Assembly: GCA_965279195.1 (NCBI GenBank) | Contig: CBDIHP010000047.1 | Span: 248,001 to 312,000, forward strand | Length of the DNA stretch: 64,000 nucleotides | Origin: CBDIHP01 sp965279195 | Lineage (GTDB): Bacteria > Planctomycetota > Planctomycetia > Isosphaerales > Isosphaeraceae | Direction: 5' to 3' | Shown here: in pieces, positions 21,135 to 28,264 of the stretch | Layout: every line of letters begins with the position of its first letter | Position numbering within the stretch: position 1 is the first letter of the stretch | Program-made: the position numbers and the translations under genes | The notes under the pieces: model-generated | The model's input: the letters and a program-made list of their open reading frames with translations, nothing else | Database searches by the model: none | Told to the model about the DNA's origin: nothing

Positions 21135-21473
21135 TTATGCCCCGGGAACTCGATCCGTCAAGTCGAACCCGGTTCGGCTTCCTGTGCTCCTTTCTCCGGG
21201 TTGCAACCTCGACACCGCCGCCTGCCATGCTGGATCAGCCAGGGCCTTCGCGATCCGCTGAGTCATACCGCTGCCCCAACGGTATCCTCTTGCTTTGGTC
21301 GCTCGCAGGTGATCGTGCCAACGCTGTGGGTCGAGACCGAGGTCGGATCCCGTGATCTGAACGAGCAAGGCATGCCCTTCGGCGACCTTCTGTTCGACGG
21401 TCTGCCCTGGCCGGATCGGCAATCGCTCCCCGAGGAGGAGCGTCATCGCGATCTGAGGAAGTGTCAGCCGCAT
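21135..21473 (-). CDS. Small protein of unknown function
   Basis: This 112-residue protein has an ATG at 21473 with an excellent ribosome-binding site (GGAGGAGG, 9 bases upstream), which makes it likely to be real. It contains VEQKVAEGHALLVQITGSDLGLDPQRWHDHL, here described as a helical segment with a T-G-x-D-x-G-x-D-x-x-x-W-x-x-x-L pattern I associate with short planctomycete proteins carrying HEAT- or peptidase-adjacent tails. No catalytic motif or membrane segment is seen. Function unknown. Confidence 0.5.
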   Translation of the reverse strand: MRLTLPQIAMTLLLGERLPIRPGQTVEQKVAEGHALLVQITGSDLGLDPQRWHDHLRATKARGYRWGSGMTQRIAKALADPAWQAAVSRLQPGERSTGSRTGFDLTDRVPGA

Positions 21474-21831
21474 GAATCCGATCCTCCTCCATCCTCAAGC
21501 CCAATAGGATGCAGCTCGGTGGGATAAGGCGATGTTCTACGATTTGGATGCGAGGATTTGCGAATCCCTGATCCGTCAAGCCAAGCCCAATCTCAAACTC
21601 TCTTCGGCCTCCTCAACGCCAGCCAAAGGAGAAGGATTGCGGATTTGGCCCTCTATCCTCTTATGGGATCTCGCGTTCACTTTTTCATCTCGCATCAGTT
21701 CTCAAATCCTTGAAATCGGCTCGATTCCTCAAGATTCACGCTGGCCCCACCGCTGGTCGGAAAACGAAGCGGGGCGAAGGATGGCCGTCCTTCGCCCCGG
21801 GGTTGCATCGAATGTTGGCCGAGCGGTCGGC
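21474..21831. other. Intergenic space with a terminator
   Basis: The 358-bp space is AT-richer than its surroundings (21540-21740) and shows no gene. At its end is the terminator of the dehydrogenase gene. Confidence 0.5.
21771..21798 (-). terminator. Hairpin terminator behind the UDP-sugar dehydrogenase gene
   Basis: GGGGCGAAGGA (21771-21781) and TCCTTCGCCCC (21788-21798) form a perfect 11-bp stem with a 6-base loop, about 34 bases after the minus-strand stop at 21832. Read on the minus strand it is followed by CGTTTTCC, a short T run. Confidence 0.75.
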
Positions 21832-23160
21832 TCAAACCTCCAGCGCATCCGGCGCCGGGACGACGCGGCCGATGCCCTGGTAGAGGAAGCCGAGCTCGGC
21901 CATGGCGGCGGGGTCGTAGAGGTTGCGGCCGTCGAAGATGACGGGGTGGCGGAGCAGGCGGAGCATCACCTGGAAGTCGGGGTTCCGGAACTCGTTCCAC
22001 TCGGTCACGATCGCCAGGGCGTCGGCCTGCTCCAGGGCGCCGTAGGGGCGGTCGCAGTAGGCGATGCGGTCGCCGTAGATCTCCTTGACGTTCGGGATGG
22101 CCTCGGGGTCATGCACCCGGACGTGCACGCCGGCGGCCAGGAGCTGGTCGATCAGGACCAGGGCAGGGGCCTCGCGGATGTCGTCGGTCCTCGGCTTGAA
22201 GGCCAGGCCCCAGAGGGCGACCGTCTTGCCCTCGGCCGCGCCGTCGAAGTGGGCGAGGATCTTCGAGGCCAGGACGTTCTTCTGGGCCTCGTTCACTGCG
22301 TCGACCGCGTCCATCATCCGCGACGGCAGGCCCTTCTGCTTCGCCATGTGGATCACCGCGCGGATGTCCTTGGGGAAGCACGAGCCGCCGTAGCCGGCGC
22401 CCGGGAACAGGAAGCTGAACCCGATCCGCTGGTCGTGGCCGATGCCGCGCCGGACGTCGTTGATGTCCGCGTCGTACCCCTCGCAGAGGTTCGCCATCTC
22501 GTTGATGAAGCTGATCTTGGTCGCCAGCAAGCAGTTGGCGACGTACTTGGTCATCTCCGCGCTCTCGGGCGTCATGACCAAAAACGGCCGCTCGGTCCGC
22601 AGGAACGGGGCGTACAGCTCGCGGAGCTGCTCGCCGACCTCCTCCCGACGCACGCCCACGACCACGCGGTCGGGCTTATTAAAGTCGTCGATCGCGGCGC
22701 CTTCCTTGAGGAACTCGGGGTTCGAGGCGACGTCGAAGGGGACGTCGGTGAGTTCGCTCATCAGGGCGCCGAGGCGGGCGTTGGTGCCGACGGGGACGGT
22801 GCTCTTGATGATGATCGTCTTGGGCCCGTTGAGGTTCCGGGCGATCTCGCGGCCGACGGCCCAGATCCCGGAGAGGTCGGCCCCGCCGTCGTTGCCCTGG
22901 GGCGTGCCCACGGCGATGAACACCAGCTCGGCCTCGGAGATGCCCTCGGCGAGGTCGGTGGTGAACGACAGCCGGCCGTCACGGGTGTTGCGCCGGACGA
23001 GTTCGGCCAGGCCGGGCTCGTAGATCGGGATGCCCCCCTCGCGGAGCATCTTGACCTTGGCCTCCAGCTTGTCGATGCAGACGACGTCGTTGCCGCTCTC
23101 GGCCAGGCACGTCCCGGTGACCAGGCCCACGTAACCGGTTCCCACCACGGCGATCTTCAA
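21832..23160 (-). CDS. UDP-glucose/GDP-mannose-type nucleotide-sugar 6-dehydrogenase
   Basis: This 442-residue enzyme oxidises a nucleotide sugar to its uronic acid with two NAD, feeding cell-surface polysaccharide synthesis in the cytoplasm. The NAD-binding motif KIAVVGTGYVGLVTG opens the protein, followed by VGTPQGNDGGADL, KSTVPVGT and NPEFLKEGAAI; the catalytic Cys lies in PGAGYGGSCFPKD (about residue 257), and the C-terminal domain includes LWGLAFKPRTDDIREAPAL. These features favour UDP-glucose 6-dehydrogenase. I place the start at TTG 23160, 8 bases behind AGGAGG; an ATG at 23199 would add 13 residues. It stands alone, without glycosyltransferases nearby on this strand. Confidence 0.92.
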   Translation of the reverse strand: MKIAVVGTGYVGLVTGTCLAESGNDVVCIDKLEAKVKMLREGGIPIYEPGLAELVRRNTRDGRLSFTTDLAEGISEAELVFIAVGTPQGNDGGADLSGIWAVGREIARNLNGPKTIIIKSTVPVGTNARLGALMSELTDVPFDVASNPEFLKEGAAIDDFNKPDRVVVGVRREEVGEQLRELYAPFLRTERPFLVMTPESAEMTKYVANCLLATKISFINEMANLCEGYDADINDVRRGIGHDQRIGFSFLFPGAGYGGSCFPKDIRAVIHMAKQKGLPSRMMDAVDAVNEAQKNVLASKILAHFDGAAEGKTVALWGLAFKPRTDDIREAPALVLIDQLLAAGVHVRVHDPEAIPNVKEIYGDRIAYCDRPYGALEQADALAIVTEWNEFRNPDFQVMLRLLRHPVIFDGRNLYDPAAMAELGFLYQGIGRVVPAPDALEV

Positions 23161-23425
23161 GGGTGCGTCCTCCTGCTTGCTCGCTCGGGGGCCGATCACG
23201 CGACCGTTCGCGTCCGGCCCGACAACTCCATCCTACGCCCCGGGGGAAGCGACGACCTCGGTCGACAACCGGCCGGCGTCGCCCGGGGGAGACGCCGGAG
23301 GTTGCCAATGTTCAACATGGTGCGGCGCGGCAACAAACGCCCCTTTTTTGCTTCGCAAATTGAGGCGAAACCGCGACGAAACCGCCGGGAAATCGTCGAT
23401 CGTTCCCGACGGCCCGGGGCGGGTG

Positions 23426-24151
23426 TCAGCCGGCGGCGGCGCGGAAGCGGCGGTCGACTTCTTCCCAGTTGACCGTGTTCCACCAGGCGGCGATGTAGTC
23501 CGGCCGGCGGTTCTGGTACTTGAGGTAGTAGGCGTGCTCCCACACGTCCAGGCCCAGCAGGGGGACGCCCGAGCCGTCCATCACCGGGTTGTCCTGGTTC
23601 GGGGTCGAGACCACGCCGAGCTGGCCGTTGGGCTTGCGGATCAGCCAGGCCCAGCCCGAGCCGAACCGGGTGGCGCCGGCCTTCGAGAAGGCGTCCTTGA
23701 ACGCCGCGAAGCCCTTCAGATCCTTTTCAATGGCCGCGCCGATGTCGCCCTTGGGCATCCCGCCGCCCTTGGGGCCCATCACCTGCCAGAAAAGGGTGTG
23801 GTTGTAGTGACCGCCGCCGTTGTTGCGGACGGCCGGCCGGATCGCCTCGGGCAGGCTCGCCAGGTCCTTGATGAGGTCCTCGATCGACTTGCCCGCCGCC
23901 GCCTGGCCCTTCAGCGCCGTGTTCAGGTTGTTGACGTAGGCGGCGTGGTGCTTGTCGTGGTGGATCTCCATGGTCTTCGCGTCGATGTGGGGCTCGAGCG
24001 CGTCGAACGCATAGGGCAGGGCCGGCAGGGTGAACGCCCCGCCCTGGGGCGCCGCCATGGCCGACGCCCCGCGGCCCAGCAAGAGCCCCGAACCCCCGGC
24101 CAACGCCAGGCCATAAGCCATCGCCTCGCGACGCGTCATCTGGCTGCTCAT
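23426..24151 (-). CDS. Fe/Mn superoxide dismutase with Tat signal peptide
   Basis: This 241-residue protein converts superoxide to peroxide and oxygen. The metal ligands are recognisable: His in IHHDKHHAAYVNNLN, His in GGGHYNHTLFW, and Asp and His in LDVWEHAYYLKYQN near the C-terminus. Unlike cytoplasmic SODs it has an N-terminal extension, SSQMTRREAMAYGLALAGG, with a twin-arginine followed by a hydrophobic stretch ending ASAMAAP, so it is probably exported folded with its metal by the Tat system. Metal choice (Fe or Mn) cannot be settled by eye. Start ATG 24151; an upstream ATG at 24247 would hide the Tat signal behind Arg-rich sequence. Confidence 0.92.
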   Translation of the reverse strand: MSSQMTRREAMAYGLALAGGSGLLLGRGASAMAAPQGGAFTLPALPYAFDALEPHIDAKTMEIHHDKHHAAYVNNLNTALKGQAAAGKSIEDLIKDLASLPEAIRPAVRNNGGGHYNHTLFWQVMGPKGGGMPKGDIGAAIEKDLKGFAAFKDAFSKAGATRFGSGWAWLIRKPNGQLGVVSTPNQDNPVMDGSGVPLLGLDVWEHAYYLKYQNRRPDYIAAWWNTVNWEEVDRRFRAAAG

Positions 24152-24363
24152 CGTTGCGATTCTCCCAGTCGAAGCAATCCGGCCGCGGGTCACGCCTTGA
24201 ACCCGCCCTGTCCGTACTACTTTCCCGACCGCCCCCGCCCCTCGCAACCCCTCAACGCCTTGCCTGCCCCGGAAATCCGCCTCCCGACGCCAATCAACAA
24301 CCGCTGATACCTAGCTCTTCCTTTACCCCGACACCCGTCTCTACCCAATCTCCGCATTTACCC

Positions 24364-24675
24364 TCAATGATCCGGGAAGCCGTTCCCCTGCTCCTCCCAC
24401 GACCCCAGCCGCCGGACGACCCCGACGAGCCAGTCGCCGAGGTCGAAGATCCGGAACCCGACCCAGACCAGCCCGAGCATGGCGACGAACCCGACCACGG
24501 TGAGCCCGAACGCCCCGACCGCCGTCCAGAGCATGGGCCCCACCCCGGGATCCACCAACATCACCAGCCACACCCCGGCCACGATCAGCCCCAGGGTCAT
24601 CACCCGGATCCGATACCCCAGCACCCTCTGCCGCCTCGCCTCCACCGCCTCCGCCCACTCCCGATCGACGTCCAT
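24364..24675 (-). CDS. Small two-helix membrane protein
   Basis: This 103-residue protein has an ATG at 24675 behind GGGAGGGAGG. It contains a charged N-terminal helix (MDVDREWAEAVEARRQRVLGYRIR), two transmembrane segments (about residues 26-42 and 48-73), and a short soluble tail (DLGDWLVGVVRRLGSWEEQG). No known family was recognised. It stands alone on the minus strand between the SOD gene and the RAYT region. Confidence 0.55.
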   Translation of the reverse strand: MDVDREWAEAVEARRQRVLGYRIRVMTLGLIVAGVWLVMLVDPGVGPMLWTAVGAFGLTVVGFVAMLGLVWVGFRIFDLGDWLVGVVRRLGSWEEQGNGFPDH

Positions 24676-25284
24676 GCGACCTCCCTCCCCCTCGACCCGC
24701 CAATCCCCACCCCATTATCGCCCCTCACCTCCCCCCGACCACCCCCCATGTGATGGTGCCCCTGAAACCAAAATCGAGGGAACAAACCCAATTCCCGGTC
24801 TCCCGAGAGCCCTCTTCTCGCCGATCTTTGGCCCAATCTCGATTTTCGAAACGAACCCATTTCGCCGCAATTCCTTGCCTTCATGGGCTTTAACCATCAA
24901 CACTCCCAATCCAAACCTAGACATCCCAAATTGCCAAAGAACCTCAAGTCCTACAAGCCGCCAGAACCTTCACCGACAAGACGTTCGTCACCCTGCCGTT
25001 ATTCCCCACAAAACGTCCTAGTCCCGGAGGGGCGTCCGTCCGTAGCCAGGGGCGTGAGCCCCTGGGACAGTGAGCCCGTGGGAGGGCCAATGCCCCTTTA
25101 AACGTCCGATTTGGTCGGGTTTACGGCGTTTGCTCGGGGCCCAGGGGCTCAACCCCCTGGCTACTCTCGGACGGTCCTGCGGGGCTCGGGAATGACGGGT
25201 TTGCAGCGGGCGCTCCGATCCCAGGGGCTCACGCCCCTGGCTAATGACGGGCGCCCCTTCGGGGCTCGGGAATGATGGGCCCGA
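24676..25284. repeat. Repeat-rich intergenic region upstream of the RAYT gene
   Basis: The 609-bp space holds no convincing gene. About 24768-24910 is a family E copy (ATCGAGGGAACAAACCCAATT ... TTCGAAACGAACCCATTTCG ... AATTCCTTGCC), clearly related to 55265-55370. Then three family D palindromes follow: CCAGGGGCGTGAGCCCCTGG (about 25051-25070), CCAGGGGCTCAACCCCCTGG (about 25141-25160) and CCAGGGGCTCACGCCCCTGG (25221-25240), the last two in opposite orientation to the first. Confidence 0.7.
25219..25270 (+). repeat. Left inverted repeat around the RAYT gene
   Basis: This ~52-bp segment joins the palindrome CCAGGGGCTCACGCCCCTGG to GACGGGCGCCCCTTCGGGGC. Its reverse complement is present at 25842-25893 with only a few differences (near CTAAT against CGACT). 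Confidence 0.75.
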
Positions 25285-25740
25285 TCAGTCCCAGAGGTAG
25301 GCTTCATCGAAGGCGACCTCGTGTCGTTCGAGGAAGCGTCGATATTCCTCGCGGAAGGTCACGGTCCGGTGATGTTCCTCCTGCCGGGCGAGGTAGTCGC
25401 GGACCCCGGGGATCTGGGAGCGGCTCACGGCGAACGCCGCGTAGCCGGTTTGCCAGGCGAAGCCGCGATGGGTGTCGGGGAAGGTGGTCCGGAGCCAGCG
25501 GGAGGAGTTGGATTTGATGTCACGCACGGCATCGGCCACGGACGTCACGCGACCGAGCGAGATCAGGAGATGCACATGATCCTCCACGCCCCCGGCCGCG
25601 ATCAGAGGGCTCGACAGCGTCCTCAGGGTCCCCCCGATGTACGCGAACAGCCTCGGGCGGATGGGGCCAATGAGCATCGGGGCCCGGCGTTGGGTCGAGA
25701 AGACCAGATGAACATCGAGCGCGGCCAGCGACTGCGGCAT
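25285..25740 (-). CDS. REP-associated tyrosine transposase (RAYT, IS200/Y1 family)
   Basis: This 151-residue protein is a Y1 single-strand transposase. The HUH metal motif is in GGVEDHVHLLISLG (about residue 58), and the catalytic Tyr lies in IPGVRDYLARQEEHHR. The N-terminus SLAALDVHLVFSTQRR and the W-Q-x-G-Y-x-x-F segment (AWQTGYAAFAVS) are typical. RAYTs do not form classical IS but act on palindromic REP sequences. Here the gene lies between inverted copies of a REP-like repeat, as expected for such a system. Start ATG 25740 gives the family N-terminus. Confidence 0.88.
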   Translation of the reverse strand: MPQSLAALDVHLVFSTQRRAPMLIGPIRPRLFAYIGGTLRTLSSPLIAAGGVEDHVHLLISLGRVTSVADAVRDIKSNSSRWLRTTFPDTHRGFAWQTGYAAFAVSRSQIPGVRDYLARQEEHHRTVTFREEYRRFLERHEVAFDEAYLWD

Positions 25741-25841
25741 CGGAGGGCCCGATGTGTTGCGGAGGGCGTCCGATCCCAACGTACGACGTCACCCTCCCGG
25801 ATGAGAACACGCCGCCAGAAATGGCCTCGAAGAAGCCAGAT

Positions 25842-25893
25842 CCCGAGCCCCGAAGGGGCGCCCGTCAGTCGCCAGGGGCGTGAGCCCCTGGGA
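25842..25893 (-). repeat. Right inverted repeat around the RAYT gene
   Basis: CCGAGCCCCGAAGGGGCGCC followed by CCAGGGGCGTGAGCCCCTGG is the inverted copy of 25219-25270. Together they bracket the RAYT gene at 600-bp distance. Confidence 0.75.
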
Positions 25894-26036
25894 ACCTTGA
25901 CCAGGCGAGCCAGGTGCGGATCTACCGTCGAGGGCAGACGCATTCGTGCGTTATGATCGGCTGGTCTGGTAACCGCCATCGTCTCGGGCCGGGTCGGCCA
26001 TTGTCTAGTGGGCGCTCAATTCGTTGGGTGATTTCG

Positions 26037-26372
26037 ATGTCGCGATACGTGGCCAACTATGTCGGAGTCTGTGCCGACACCAACCACGGTGAAGGTTGGG
26101 TCGTCTTCCGATGGCCTCACGAACGCCATGACTACGAGGAACTCACGATCGATCTCGATGGACATTGTCGTCGCCGGATGCCCGTCTACTCAGGGATCGG
26201 ACCGCCTGAATTCGTGGAGTTGCGACGGGACGGCATCAGGATTCGTTTCGACCCCATCCTGGCCCAGAAACTGGGCCTTGAGGAGGAAATCGAGATATTC
26301 TTTCACCTCCCTGATGCCGAATTCATCGAGCTACGTCGCGTGATCGACTACCTGGACGGGGAGGAGACCTGA
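26037..26372 (+). CDS. Small acidic protein of unknown function
   Basis: This 111-residue protein starts at ATG 26037 (MSRYVANYVGVCADTNHGEG). It has alternating strand-like segments (GWVVFRWPHE, ELTIDLDG, FVELRRDGIRIRFDP) and a charged helix at the end (DAEFIELRRVIDYLDGEE). The make-up suggests a small soluble alpha/beta protein. I recognise no family. Its position next to mobile DNA and two genes before a toxin-antitoxin pair is typical for immunity-like proteins, but this is only a guess. Confidence 0.5.
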   Translation: MSRYVANYVGVCADTNHGEGWVVFRWPHERHDYEELTIDLDGHCRRRMPVYSGIGPPEFVELRRDGIRIRFDPILAQKLGLEEEIEIFFHLPDAEFIELRRVIDYLDGEET

Positions 26373-26734
26373 GCGGGATGCCGATCACCGCAACACGTCG
26401 ATCCCAAGTCCCAAGTCAGGGGTGGATTGGACAAACCGCGAGGCTCGGGAGCCGTGGCCTCATAGCCTGGCTGTGGGGCGAAGACATCGATAAAGTTGCG
26501 GTAAGTGCGGCTCGGAAGGTACCAACCACACCGACGAAAGCCCATCGCCCGCAGACTATCGCGCTCGACCAGTTCGGGGAACTCCTGGCCGGGCGGGGCG
26601 TGACCAGCGTCGCCCATTTCGAGAGGATCGCCCGTCATGCCCCTGGAACGGGAAGAATCTGAAGTGGGCCCATCCCACCTGGTCGCTCCTCCCACGGGTG
26701 GGTAGAATACCGAATGGAGCGAGAGGAGGCCCGG
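26373..26734. other. Intergenic space before the toxin-antitoxin pair
   Basis: The 362-bp space shows no supported gene; minus-strand frames here have no plausible start or motif. A -10-like TAGAAT lies at 26703-26708, about 25 bases before the antitoxin start. Confidence 0.4.
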
Positions 26735-27013
26735 ATGCAGACCGAGACGCGGACGACGGATTCCAAGGCCAGGTTGGTGTTGCCCAGGTCGTTCGCCAAT
26801 TCGACGGTGATCGTCGAGGTGGTGAGCGACACTGAGGTCCGGGTGCGACGGGCGAAGGTGGTGGCGGAGGACGATCTGCCGTTCGCCGAGGAACGCTCGA
26901 CGCCGCTCTCGGACGGCGATCGGGATCGATTCCTGGAAATGCTCGCGAATCCTCCGGCGCCGACGCCGGCTCTCAAGGGGGCGGCGGCGAAGCACAGGGC
27001 CCGCCGTGGCTGA
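26735..27013 (+). CDS. AbrB/MazE-like antitoxin
   Basis: This 92-residue protein starts at ATG 26735, 5-6 bases after AGGAGG. Its first 45 residues (TTDSKARLVLPRSFANSTVIVEVVSDTEVRVRRAKV) follow the swapped-hairpin SpoVT/AbrB pattern: D-S-K-x-R-L-x-L-P, then two strands. The C-terminal half (PFAEERSTPLSDGDRDRFLEMLANPP) is acidic and probably unfolded, as expected for the toxin-binding arm. Its last 8 bases overlap the start of the GNAT gene, so the two are coupled. The known partner of GNAT toxins is usually a ribbon-helix-helix DUF1778 protein, not an AbrB fold. Confidence 0.65.
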   Translation: MQTETRTTDSKARLVLPRSFANSTVIVEVVSDTEVRVRRAKVVAEDDLPFAEERSTPLSDGDRDRFLEMLANPPAPTPALKGAAAKHRARRG

Positions 27014-27509
27014 CTGGCAAGTCGAGGTCTTCGGGCCGAGGCATGAGCGGGCGGCCTTTTCCTGCGGGCGGCCGCCGCTCGATGATTTCCTCCGCGCCCG
27101 CGTCGGCCAGTATGAGCGACGCCGGCTGGGGAGGACGTTCGTGGCGGTGCGTCCTGGCGGATCTCGGGTGATCGGTTACTACACGCTGGCGGCGGGAGCG
27201 GTCTCGTTCGAACGACTCCCCGTAGAGGCGGCCCGGAAGCTGCCCCGGCATCCGGTGCCGGTCGTCCTCCTGGCCAGGCTCGCGGTCGACGTGACCGCCC
27301 GGGGCGAGGGATTGGGGGAGGCCCTGCTGCTCGACGCCCTCGACCGGGCGCTGCGACTCTCGGCAAGCCTTGGGATTCACGCCGTGGAGGTGGACGCCCT
27401 CGACGACGCGGCGGCGGGGTTCTACCGGAAGTACGGGTTTATCTCGCTGGCGGATGACCCGCTCCACCTCTATCTGCCGATGGCCACGATCGAACAGATC
27501 CTGGGTTGA
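27006..27509 (+). CDS. GNAT acetyltransferase, probable TacT-like toxin
   Basis: This 167-residue protein starts at GTG 27006 inside the antitoxin gene. GNAT features are clear: RVIGYYTLAAGAVSFERLP (central strands), the acetyl-CoA motif ARGEGLGEALLLDAL with the R-G-x-G-x-G loop, and AAAGFYRKYGF at the C-terminus. The FSCGRPPLDDFLR start and YYTLAAGAV are close to the TacT/AtaT toxin pattern; these acetylate charged tRNA and stop translation. It is paired with an AbrB-like antitoxin. Confidence 0.75.
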   Translation: MADWQVEVFGPRHERAAFSCGRPPLDDFLRARVGQYERRRLGRTFVAVRPGGSRVIGYYTLAAGAVSFERLPVEAARKLPRHPVPVVLLARLAVDVTARGEGLGEALLLDALDRALRLSASLGIHAVEVDALDDAAAGFYRKYGFISLADDPLHLYLPMATIEQILG

Positions 27510-27626
27510 AAAACCGAGAACAGGCTGGGATCGGCTGTCGATCCGGGCCCGGGCCGATCGACTAGGGGACGAGGTCGTCCTTCTTTTTTCGATGGACGGC
27601 CGTTTCCTTCACGGAGGATGGATCCG

Positions 27627-28052
27627 ATGGCGACGACGATCACGGCGTATGTGTTCCTGAAGGGGCGTTGCGAGGAGGCGCTGGGGTTTTACAAGGAGAA
27701 GCTCGGGGCGGAGGTGGAGATGGTGATGCGGTTCGATCAGAGCCCGCATCCGGCGCCGGAGGGGATGCTGCAGGCGGGGTTCGAGACGAAGGTGATGCAC
27801 GCGTCGTTCACCGTCGGCGGGGCGAGGGTGATGGCGTCGGACGGGTGCAACGACCAGGGGACGCTCTCGGGGTTCCGGCTGGCCCTGAGCGTGGCGACGC
27901 AGGAGGAGGCGCGCAAGGCGTTCGACGGGCTGGCGGACGGCGGCACGGTCGACATGCCGCTGACGGAGACGTTCTGGTCGCCGCTGTACGGGATGGTGAC
28001 CGACCGGTTCGGGGTCGAGTGGATGGTCTCGGTGCCGGGCCCGATGGGGTGA
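27627..28052 (+). CDS. VOC-superfamily (glyoxalase/PhnB-like) protein
   Basis: This 141-residue protein begins ATTITAYVFLKGRCEEALGFYKEKLGAE and contains FDQSPHPAPEGMLQAGF and KVMHASFTVGGARVMASDG, typical of PhnB/YjdN-like vicinal-oxygen-chelate proteins, ending FGVEWMVSVP. Such proteins often bind a metal in a paired beta-alpha-beta-beta-beta fold; substrates are usually unknown. The ATG at 27627 has GGAGG 12 bases upstream; the ATG at 27618 is too close to it. Nothing in the neighbourhood gives a pathway. Confidence 0.85.
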   Translation: MATTITAYVFLKGRCEEALGFYKEKLGAEVEMVMRFDQSPHPAPEGMLQAGFETKVMHASFTVGGARVMASDGCNDQGTLSGFRLALSVATQEEARKAFDGLADGGTVDMPLTETFWSPLYGMVTDRFGVEWMVSVPGPMG

Positions 28053-28264
28053 GCCCCGAGGGCGTCGCGCGGGGCCCGGGAGGCCGGGGCCCCGCGCGAC
28101 GGCGGGTGCGGGTCGGCGTCGGGCGAGCGAATCAAGATGGCATCGCCGGATCAGTGCGCTTGTTTCGCCATATGGGCTGTGCTGTGATGGCGGCAGCCGA
28201 GGGGCCCGCGGCGCGTTTTGGCGACGTAGAGGGCCACCTCGCCGAAAAAGAAAGGCGTCGGAAC

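Noticed and set aside
24152..24247. Longer SOD start at 24247
   Set aside because: It would bury the Tat signal behind 32 Arg/Gly-rich residues; ATG 24151 gives a proper leader.
21532..24307. Long plus-strand frames opposite the dehydrogenase and SOD genes
   Set aside because: They are shadows of clear enzymes on the minus strand with no recognisable motifs.
26348..26995. Minus-strand frame of 215 codons before the GNAT/AbrB pair
   Set aside because: It crosses the antitoxin gene, lacks a ribosome-binding site and has no recognisable pattern.
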